From Aquimonas sp046318115 (GTDB lineage: Bacteria; Pseudomonadota; Gammaproteobacteria; Xanthomonadales; Xanthomonadaceae), in the NCBI GenBank assembly GCA_046318115.1, contig JBKCVA010000021.1, forward strand, positions 5,010-69,009: a stretch of 64,000 nt of DNA. Direction: 5' to 3'. Of this stretch, positions 15,743 to 22,196 are shown one piece after another (the stretch's first letter is position 1; each line of letters opens with the position of its first letter). Position numbers and translations under genes: made by a program. The notes under the pieces are model-generated. The model did not search any database, was not told where the DNA came from, and worked only from the letters and a program-made list of their open reading frames with translations.

Positions 15743-16764
15743 AGGGTCACCGAATAGTGGTCAGGGGCGGGCACCGCGGTCATCCACGCGGTCGGGCCAA
15801 AAAAGTGCTGCAGGCGCTGCTCGATACTCAGCACGGCATGGCGGTTGCCGCCACTGGCAGCCTGCGCAGGACACGGGTTGCCGATCTCGATGCGTAGACC
15901 GTCGTCGATGCAGCGCAACTCGATCAGGATCTCACCCCCCTGCGGCAGACGGGCGACACCGTGGAGGATCGCGTTCTCGACGAGCGGCTGCAGCAGCAGG
16001 CGCGGCAGGCGCAGCGTCTGCGGCCAGCCGGGCTCGAGATCGATGCGCAGGCGCAGACGATCGCCCAGACGGAGGCGCTCGATGCCGAGGTAGCGGTCGA
16101 TCAGTTCGAATTCCTCGGCCAGTGTCCAGTCGCCCTGCCCCGCGCCCAGCGCCGCCCGGAACACCTCGGAGAGGTCCTCGATCGCACGCTCTGCGGTGGC
16201 GGGGTCGCGGCGCACCAGGCTGATGATGCTGTTGAGGCTGTTGAACAGAAAATGCGGGCGAATGCGTGCCTGCAGGGCACGCACCTCCGCCTGTGCGCTG
16301 GCCTGCACCTGCGCCTGCCAAAGCTGTTGGACGTAGAAGTAGCGCAGCAGCGCCGCCGACAGCAGGCCAGCCACCGCGGCACAGGACAGTGCGAACTGCA
16401 GTCCATGGCCCGTGGGCACGGTGAGCCCGAGCCTCAGCGTGACATCGAGCTGGTGGACAGCGCCCGCTCCCAGCAGTGTGGCCAGCGTCGGGATCGCCCA
16501 GCCGGCGGCGATCGAAAGCGGACGCGGCCGCAGCCGGAGTACCAATGGCCTGAGCTTGCACAACAGCACGCTGGCCAACAGGCCCAGCCACTGCGCGAAC
16601 ACACTGGCGACGAACAGCCGTGAACCGGCGTCAGCGGGGTCACCGGCCGCACCGGGCATCAACACAGCGGCCAGCACGATGATCTGCGCGGCCACCATCA
16701 CCACGAACAGGGTGGGTATGCGGCAGAAGTCGGGGAGCCAGTGATCGAGCGGAGCGCTGTGCAT
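15700..16764 (-). CDS. algZ: AlgZ/FimS-type sensor histidine kinase
   Basis: 354 residues. An N-terminal membrane region with four or more hydrophobic helices (about residues 18-150) leads to a His_kinase domain of the LytS type with the phospho-acceptor motif IRPHFLFNSLNSI and an ATPase domain containing LLLQPLVENAILHG (N box) and a short G-rich end. The ATG at 16764 was chosen because the protein begins at the first membrane segment; the frame stays open far upstream but only as antisense to other genes. Partner of AlgR, overlapping it by 43 bp. The signal sensed is unknown. Confidence 0.9.
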   Translation of the reverse strand: MHSAPLDHWLPDFCRIPTLFVVMVAAQIIVLAAVLMPGAAGDPADAGSRLFVASVFAQWLGLLASVLLCKLRPLVLRLRPRPLSIAAGWAIPTLATLLGAGAVHQLDVTLRLGLTVPTGHGLQFALSCAAVAGLLSAALLRYFYVQQLWQAQVQASAQAEVRALQARIRPHFLFNSLNSIISLVRRDPATAERAIEDLSEVFRAALGAGQGDWTLAEEFELIDRYLGIERLRLGDRLRLRIDLEPGWPQTLRLPRLLLQPLVENAILHGVARLPQGGEILIELRCIDDGLRIEIGNPCPAQAASGGNRHAVLSIEQRLQHFFGPTAWMTAVPAPDHYSVTLWMPRNPALPSSMS

Positions 16765-16799
16765 CGGCGGAAGTATGCCTGCCGCCCGCGTGGGCGCCG

Positions 16800-17471
16800 C
16801 TACCGCTGTTCGCCCAGCAGATGCCGCTCCATCCATCCGGAGAGGTCCCGGATTTCCTCGGCGCAGACGCTGTGTGGCATGCCGTAGCTGTGCCAATCCA
16901 CCGGATGCCCCCAGGCCTGAAGCCGCTGCCGGGCCGCCAATCCCAGCATCTGCGGCACGATGGGATCGACCGCGCCGTGGCCGATGAACACCGGCAGGCC
17001 GGCCTGGATCGGGGCGCGCTGCGCTTCGATGCGCGCGGCAATCGGCAGATAGGTCGACAATGCAACGATGCCGGCGAGTCGCTCGGGATGGGTGAGCCCT
17101 GAAGCCAGCGCCACAGCTCCACCCTGCGAGAAGCCCGCCAGCAGGATCCGCTGACTGTCGACGCCGCGCTGGCGCTCGCGCGCGATCAGGCGCTCGACCC
17201 CGGCCACCGAGGCGAGGATGCCAGCCTCGTCCTCGATCGCCATCAGCTCGAGACCATGGATGTCGTACCAGCCGCGCATGCGCATGCCGCCGTTCAGAGT
17301 GATCGGCCGCACCGGTGCGTGCGGGAACACGAAGCGCAGCGGCGGCCAACCCGTGCGCAGCAGCTCGGGCACGATCGGCTCGAAGTCGTGTCCATCCGCC
17401 CCCAGCCCATGCAGCCAGAGCACGCTGTGGCGCGGCTGCTTGCCGGTTTCGATTTCGATGCACTCCAGCAT
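16800..17471 (-). CDS. Carboxylesterase/phospholipase-family alpha/beta hydrolase
   Basis: A 223-residue serine hydrolase of the bacterial carboxylesterase/acyl-protein-thioesterase family. The catalytic triad is visible: the nucleophile serine in LLAGFSQGGAVAL, the aspartate in GHGAVDPIVP and the histidine in YGMPHSVC near the C-terminus. The oxyanion motif LHGLGADGHDF lies near the N-terminus. It has no signal peptide, so it is cytosolic. It acts on short-chain acyl esters; the natural substrate is unknown. It is 35 bp upstream of algZ on the same strand and divergent from sbtA. Confidence 0.9.
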   Translation of the reverse strand: MLECIEIETGKQPRHSVLWLHGLGADGHDFEPIVPELLRTGWPPLRFVFPHAPVRPITLNGGMRMRGWYDIHGLELMAIEDEAGILASVAGVERLIARERQRGVDSQRILLAGFSQGGAVALASGLTHPERLAGIVALSTYLPIAARIEAQRAPIQAGLPVFIGHGAVDPIVPQMLGLAARQRLQAWGHPVDWHSYGMPHSVCAEEIRDLSGWMERHLLGEQR

Positions 17472-17541
17472 GGGCGTCTCCGTAGGTGGGGCGCGCAGTG
17501 TAGGCGTCCGCGCGCAAACGCTGGCGTCCGGAGCATGTCGC

Positions 17542-18501
17542 ATGACAGCATCCACGCCCATGTTCGATGTCGTCGTCCTCTTCTTCCTGCTGGGCTTGAT
17601 CGCGCGCCTGGCCAAGTCCGACCTGCGCCTGCCGGAAGCGGTCTACGAGGTGCTGTCGATCTATCTGCTGCTGGCGATCGGCCTGAAGGGCGGCATCGAG
17701 CTGTCCAAGCATTCGATCGGCGACCTGCTGCCGCAGGTGGCGGCGACGATGGCGCTGGGCTTCGCGATCCCGCTGATGCTGTTTCCGCTGCTGCGCCTGC
17801 TGCGCTTCGCCAGTGCGGACAGTGCCTCGCTGTCGGCGCACTACGGCTCGGTGAGCGTGGTCACCTTCGCGGTGGCGACTGCCGCCCTCGACCGTGCGGG
17901 CGTGGCCTACGAATCGCACGCTGCGCTGTGGGTAGCAGTCATGGAAGCGCCGGCGCTGGTCGCCGGCATCCTGCTGGCGCGCATGTCGCGGCTCAGGGAT
18001 GTGCGCTGGCGCCGCCTCGGCCACGAGGTGCTGTTCGGCAAGTCGGTGCTGCTGCTGGCCGGCGGGCTGGCCATCGGTGCGGTTGCAGGCGTCGAGGGCA
18101 GCAAGGCCATCGCGCCTGTGTTCATCGATCCTTTCCGCGGCATCCTCGCCCTGTTCCTGCTCGAACTGGGGCTGGTGGCCGGCGGGCGGCTGCGCGAGAT
18201 CGGTCCCTTTGGTCCACGGCTGCTGCTGCTGGGCCTCGGCTTTCCGCCCCTGCTCGCGGTGCTGGGCGCGCTGACCGGCGTGGCCTTGGGCCTTTCGGTG
18301 GGCGGCATCGCGATCCTCGCCACGCTGGCCGCGAGCGCCAGTTACATCGCCGCGCCCACTGCCATGCGCATGGCGGTGCCCGAAGCCAACGCAGCGCTGT
18401 CGATCACCGCTGCACTCGGCATCAGCTTCCCCTTCAACGTGATCGTTGGCATTCCGCTGTATCTGAAGCTCGCGCACTGGTTGGGAGGCGCACCCGCATG
18501 A
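17542..18501 (+). CDS. sbtA: Sodium-dependent bicarbonate transporter SbtA-family permease
   Basis: 319 residues, almost entirely hydrophobic, with about ten membrane helices in two inverted halves. Characteristic SbtA family segments include LLAIGLKGGIEL near the N-terminus, AHYGSVSVVTFAVA in the first half and ASASYIAAPTAMR in the second. SbtA imports bicarbonate with sodium in cyanobacteria; proteobacterial members are largely uncharacterised. The start codon ATG at 17542 has a GGAG nearby. Its TGA overlaps the ATG of the PII-like gene, matching the sbtA-sbtB arrangement in which the second gene product blocks the transporter. Confidence 0.9.
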   Translation: MTASTPMFDVVVLFFLLGLIARLAKSDLRLPEAVYEVLSIYLLLAIGLKGGIELSKHSIGDLLPQVAATMALGFAIPLMLFPLLRLLRFASADSASLSAHYGSVSVVTFAVATAALDRAGVAYESHAALWVAVMEAPALVAGILLARMSRLRDVRWRRLGHEVLFGKSVLLLAGGLAIGAVAGVEGSKAIAPVFIDPFRGILALFLLELGLVAGGRLREIGPFGPRLLLLGLGFPPLLAVLGALTGVALGLSVGGIAILATLAASASYIAAPTAMRMAVPEANAALSITAALGISFPFNVIVGIPLYLKLAHWLGGAPA

Positions 18502-18806
18502 CCTTGCCCAAACATCCCCGCACCCTGCTGGTGATCATCGCCGAGGCTGCGCTCGAGAAGTCGCTGGCCCGCGACGTGCGTCGTCTGGGTGCGCACGGCT
18601 ACACGGTGTATGACGTGCGCGGCGCCGGCCACAGCGGCATCCGTGAAGGCAGCTGGGAGGCGGACCGCAGCATCGAAATGAAGGTGATCTGCGAGGCCGA
18701 GGTCGCTGATCGCATCGCTGCCCACGTGCTGGGCGAGTACGGCGCCAACTTCGGCCTGACCCTGTTCTTTGCCGACGTCGAAGTGCTGCGCCCAGGCAAG
18801 TACTGA
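18498..18806 (+). CDS. sbtB: PII-like regulator SbtB
   Basis: A 102-residue PII-fold protein coupled to sbtA by an ATGA overlap. The ferredoxin-like repeats are seen as TLLVIIAEAALEKSLARDVRRLG and MKVICEAEVADRIAAHVL, with a T-loop-like stretch (YDVRGAGHSGIREGSWEADRS) between. Cyanobacterial SbtB proteins bind cyclic AMP and other adenine nucleotides and inhibit SbtA. The C-terminal cysteine-containing R-loop of cyanobacterial SbtB is absent here; the protein ends ADVEVLRPGKY. The role as SbtA regulator is inferred from family and gene pairing. Confidence 0.88.
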   Translation: MTLPKHPRTLLVIIAEAALEKSLARDVRRLGAHGYTVYDVRGAGHSGIREGSWEADRSIEMKVICEAEVADRIAAHVLGEYGANFGLTLFFADVEVLRPGKY

Positions 18807-19232
18807 GAGCCCGCGAAAACCATCCGCCTGCCGCGGCCGCCTCCGGCAGCCCGCGGTGGCAACGCGCTCCGCGAATTCAGGGTTCATGGGCGCGCCGAAC
18901 GTCCGTGAATTCACATGCCGCGCTTTGCCACGAAGGGCCAGAGACGCCCTCGCTGCCGCGTCTGAGTTTTTTCGCAGGCTCCGGGTGCGCGTGGGCAAAC
19001 CCTCGACAGACGGCCGGCTCCTCGGGACGCGCGTCCCTGCATCGCGATGCAGTATTCGCTGTGCTACGCCCCTCTGAAGGCGAGACGGAAGCAGGGCCCT
19101 CGCAGACGCTTCGGCCCATCCCCTCATCGACCCGCTCTCCGCTTTGGGCGCCCGTGCGCTCGAACGCGCTCAGCATCACACCGCGGGTCTGCTGGCTACG
19201 GCAGGATGGCGGCCCGTGTCACACTCTGTCAC
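18807..19232. other. Intergenic region upstream of the cytochrome-like operon
   Basis: 426 bp with no supported gene. It contains two copies of a GAATTCA-bearing word (CGCGAATTCAGGG near 18877, GTGAATTCAC at 18905) and the word TTTTCGCAGGCT near 18970. Both GTGAATTCA and TTTTCGCAGGCT also occur in the spacer at 34.1-34.25 kb. The promoter of the operon starting at 19233 must lie here, ending with the 17-bp motif at 19217-19233. Confidence 0.6.
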
Positions 19233-19233
19233 A
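19217..19233 (-). promoter_or_regulatory. Candidate operator TGTGAC-N4-TGTGNCA, site 1
   Basis: Read on the minus strand this is TGTGACAGAGTGTGACA. The same pattern, TGTGAC-N4-TGTG-N-CA, appears at 24548-24564 upstream of the DUF1800 gene at the other end of this gene group. The site touches the first ATG of the cytochrome-like gene, which suggests that the real start may be a later in-frame ATG. Confidence 0.4.
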
Positions 19234-19889
19234 TGAAGTCGCGCATGCCGCCCAATCGCCTGCCCCTCCCCATGCGCCGCACCGGCCGCATTGCCGCCAT
19301 GGCCGTTCTGCTCGTCCTCAGCGCGCCCGCAGCCCTTGCGTGGCCTCAGAAGGACGCATCGCCGGACACCTTCCCGCCGTTGGGGAGCCAGTGCGAGAGC
19401 CTGGATGCAGAGCCGATCACCTACGGTATGCAGTACGACCTGCCCGGCAGTGGCCTGCCTGACGAAATCCGCGACATCCACGACGTGTGGCTGGCCGGTG
19501 GCTGCGTGGGCTGCCACAACCAGACCGCGATGGGCGGGCTCAGGCTGGACACCCCGGACTTCGCCGGCTACGAACTCGTGCTGGCCAACAGCTTCCGCAA
19601 CAGCGAGATCTTTCGCGTCGTCCCCAACAGGCCGGAGTCGAGCCTGCTGTACGCGATGATCAACTGCACGCCCCCCGGCGACTACCCGTTCATGCCGCCG
19701 GCCACGGACCAGTTGCCCGTTCGGCTGTCGCCACGGCTGCGCGCCCTTGTCTATGACTGGATCGCACAGGGCGCGCGGGGTTTCGATGCGTTCGGCGCGC
19801 CCTACAGCGACGTGGTCTTCCGGGACTCGATGGAATCCTCGCGTCAACAATTCAACCTCGTGATGCCAACTCCGATGAGGACGCCGTGA
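19233..19889 (+). CDS. Secreted c-type-cytochrome-like protein 1
   Basis: 218 residues from ATG 19233; in-frame ATGs at 19245 and 19272 are alternative starts. A signal peptide (hydrophobic core AAMAVLLVLSAPAALA) precedes a single c-type heme-binding motif, CVGCH, followed by GGLRLDT and a distal methionine in FMPP, which could be the sixth ligand. The DYPFMPP and VYDWIAQGAR segments resemble small cytochrome-like domains of Planctomycete and Xanthomonadales secreted proteins. Near the C-terminus is a short VFRDSME tag related to motifs in neighbouring proteins. Its stop overlaps the next gene by four bases. Electron transfer at the cell surface is a possibility, not shown. Confidence 0.8.
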   Translation: MKSRMPPNRLPLPMRRTGRIAAMAVLLVLSAPAALAWPQKDASPDTFPPLGSQCESLDAEPITYGMQYDLPGSGLPDEIRDIHDVWLAGGCVGCHNQTAMGGLRLDTPDFAGYELVLANSFRNSEIFRVVPNRPESSLLYAMINCTPPGDYPFMPPATDQLPVRLSPRLRALVYDWIAQGARGFDAFGAPYSDVVFRDSMESSRQQFNLVMPTPMRTP

Positions 19890-20383
19890 TCCTGAAAACC
19901 TTGCCAACGCTGCTCGCCGCTGCCGCACTGTCGATCTCGGCCGACGTCCGCGCAACCGGCGGCCCCAGCGGGTGCGCGCAGCTCCCGCTGGACACCTTCC
20001 CCATCCGCTACGACGTCAGCTTCGAAGCGGACATCCGGCCCCTGTTGGATGTCCAATGCAGCACCTGCCACATCAACAGCAGCAACGGCGGCCTCAACTT
20101 CAACCTGGCGAACGCCGTGAGCAATCTCTTGGGCGTCGATGAGCGTGGCCGCGCCGCCAACGGCGACGCCAGCATTCTCCGGGTGCGGCCCTTCGAGCCT
20201 TTGGCGAGCGCGCTTTTTCTCAAGATCAACTGCGATGTACCGCCCTTCGGATCGCAGATGCCGGGCGATGCAGCGCTGCAGGCCGCGGTCTACGACTGGA
20301 TCGCGAACGGCGCGCTGATGCCCGATTCCGTCGGCGGGCAGCGCCTGTTCATCGGTCGCTTCGAGAGCATCCAGCGGCCCTGA
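19886..20383 (+). CDS. Secreted c-type-cytochrome-like protein 2
   Basis: 165 residues from a GTG that overlaps the upstream stop (GTGA). A signal peptide (TLLAAAALSISADVRA) leads to the same small domain as the upstream gene: FEADIRPLLDVQCSTCH with a CSTCH heme motif, a GGLNFNL stretch, a candidate axial methionine in GSQMPG and a VYDWIANGAL helix. It ends with RLFIGRFESIQ, matching the F-x3-[FM]-E tag of its neighbours. It looks like a paralogue of the first gene, produced by tandem duplication and divergence. The bidirectional terminator at 20421 follows. Confidence 0.82.
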   Translation: MILKTLPTLLAAAALSISADVRATGGPSGCAQLPLDTFPIRYDVSFEADIRPLLDVQCSTCHINSSNGGLNFNLANAVSNLLGVDERGRAANGDASILRVRPFEPLASALFLKINCDVPPFGSQMPGDAALQAAVYDWIANGALMPDSVGGQRLFIGRFESIQRP

Positions 20384-20420
20384 GCCGTCTGCGCGCATGC
20401 GCAGCCTGTATCAGCAACAA

Positions 20421-20446
20421 AAAGGGCTGCCCGAAGGCAGCCCTTT
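20421..20446. terminator. Bidirectional rho-independent terminator
   Basis: A perfect 11-bp stem AAAGGGCTGCC / GGCAGCCCTTT around a CGAA loop. The A-tract on the left and T-tract on the right serve both strands. It sits between the convergent cytochrome-like operon and the DUF1501 gene. Confidence 0.95.
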
Positions 20447-20470
20447 CTGTTTCGTCGCTGCGTCCGGCAC

Positions 20471-22186
20471 TCAGACGGTGATGAAGGGCATCGTCTGCGT
20501 GTTGTAGGCCATCACCGCCGCATTGGGGTGCGAGCCGTTGGTGAATGCGCCGATGTTGGGGAACAACACCGGAATGTCGACTGCGCTCACGCCCATCCAG
20601 CGGGCAAACGTGGCCGACATCTGATCGACCGAACTGGTGGGCAGGAACTCGCCGCGGTTGAAGCTCTCACCGAGCAGGTCGGGGCCACCGGAGTAGCTGC
20701 GGTTCAACAGCTGCAGCGGGTAGCGTCCGTAGATCTGGCCACCATTCAACGGGCCACCCTCGCTGGACGGGCGACCGAACACCATCTGCACCGCGCCCCA
20801 AGCGTGGTCGGTGCCGCTGCCGTTCGAGTTGATCGTGCGCGCGAACTCGCTCTGGGTGAAACCCATGACTTCGTTCAGCACGCCGCTGTAACCCGGCACG
20901 TTGTTGAGCACCGCAATCGCTTCATAGAAGAAGTGCACGGCTTGCGCGACCTGCTGCAACAGGCCCTGATGACCTCCCCAGTTGCCATTGACCGGAGCGG
21001 CTGCCGGGATCTGCGCATCGTGGGTGTCGTAGCCACCCGTGCTGACATAGAAGACCTGGCGGTTGGCCGCGATGCTGAAGCCGCTGACGCCGGGCCGGGA
21101 GACCGCAATCATCCTGGCCACCTGACGCAGCTGGTTGCCCAGACCCGAGCCGGGGATGTTGTTGACCGCGGTGTTGAACGAAATCGTGTTGCCGGCCTGG
21201 GCCTGGGTGAAGCGGGTGTCCGTCCCCAGGAGACCGATGGCCTGGTTGATGCCGGTCGACAGATTCATCGAGCGATCGACGATCTGGCCGTACTCGTTGC
21301 TGAAGGCCTGCGGGTAGGTGGTGTTGAGCAGGCTCTCCAGCACCTCGCGGCGCTTGGTTCCGGCGAGATTGTTGCTGTTGTAGTTGTTGAGCGAGGTCGC
21401 CGGGTTGGTGCCGCTCGTCGACAGCCGGTAGGGGATCACCGGCTGGCCGCCGGTGTACTCACCGACAAGGAACCGGGTCTGGCCACTGATGGAAATGCAG
21501 GGCGAAAGACCACTCGCGGGCGATACCCCCAGCAGCCGGCCGGCCATCCGCCCACCCCAACCGCTGGGCTGGGAGGAGTTGGCGCCACCACCAATTTGCC
21601 AAAGGTTGGTCTGGTCGTTGTGCGAGTAGAGCTGCGGCGGCCGCTTCCAGGTGTTGAAGTTCTGCCGCCGAACGGGCTCGACCAGCGGGCCGACGTTGGC
21701 GATGAACGCAAGACGTCCCTGGTTGAACATGCGCCGAAGGCCGGTCTCGGTGCCCTGCCCTGCATTGTTCGCTGCCGCCGGGTTCAACGCATAGGGCACG
21801 CCCTGGAGCGCCAGCGCATTGGGCAGCTGGCCGCCGGCGCCACCGCCAACCAGCGGAATGCCCAGCTGGGAGCCGGAACCCTGGAAAAGACCTCCACGCG
21901 AGGTGACGTACCAGCCGTAGGGCGTGGGGCCGTAGGGCGCCAGCGCGGTGCGGCCCGCCACCGGAATCTGGGTGGTCGTGTCCGAGGGGATCAGCAGATT
22001 CCACGAGTCGTTGCCGCCGGACAGGTAGATGCAGACCAGCGCCTTGTAGCCGCTCGGAGCGGACTGGGCGAGCGCCGTTCCCATCATGGAAAGCTGCGGA
22101 ACGAAAGTGGCGGCCGCGCCGGAGGCGGCCATGCAGGCGGCGCCTTTCAGGAAGTCACGGCGCTTGTCGAAATGGATGCGGGACAT
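20471..22186 (-). CDS. DUF1501 domain-containing protein, Tat-exported
   Basis: 571 residues. The N-terminus carries a twin-arginine signal (KRRDFLKG followed by a hydrophobic stretch ending at GTALAQ). The mature part begins with the DUF1501 signature CIYLSGGNDSWNLLIP and contains VSTGGYDTHDAQ and MGFTQSEFARTINSNGSGTDHAWG, both typical of this alkaline-phosphatase/sulfatase-related clan. Metal-binding Asp/His residues appear preserved, so hydrolase activity is possible, but no DUF1501 reaction is established. Translation starts ten bases downstream of the DUF1800 stop with a GAGGAGC ribosome site, so it is the second gene of a DUF1800-DUF1501 operon. Confidence 0.93.
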   Translation of the reverse strand: MSRIHFDKRRDFLKGAACMAASGAAATFVPQLSMMGTALAQSAPSGYKALVCIYLSGGNDSWNLLIPSDTTTQIPVAGRTALAPYGPTPYGWYVTSRGGLFQGSGSQLGIPLVGGGAGGQLPNALALQGVPYALNPAAANNAGQGTETGLRRMFNQGRLAFIANVGPLVEPVRRQNFNTWKRPPQLYSHNDQTNLWQIGGGANSSQPSGWGGRMAGRLLGVSPASGLSPCISISGQTRFLVGEYTGGQPVIPYRLSTSGTNPATSLNNYNSNNLAGTKRREVLESLLNTTYPQAFSNEYGQIVDRSMNLSTGINQAIGLLGTDTRFTQAQAGNTISFNTAVNNIPGSGLGNQLRQVARMIAVSRPGVSGFSIAANRQVFYVSTGGYDTHDAQIPAAAPVNGNWGGHQGLLQQVAQAVHFFYEAIAVLNNVPGYSGVLNEVMGFTQSEFARTINSNGSGTDHAWGAVQMVFGRPSSEGGPLNGGQIYGRYPLQLLNRSYSGGPDLLGESFNRGEFLPTSSVDQMSATFARWMGVSAVDIPVLFPNIGAFTNGSHPNAAVMAYNTQTMPFITV

Positions 22187-22196
22187 GGCGTGCTCC

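Noticed and set aside
15700..18477. A single 925-codon minus-strand protein
   Set aside because: Only the last 354 codons are a histidine kinase. The upstream part reads through the esterase gene in another frame and through antisense of sbtA.
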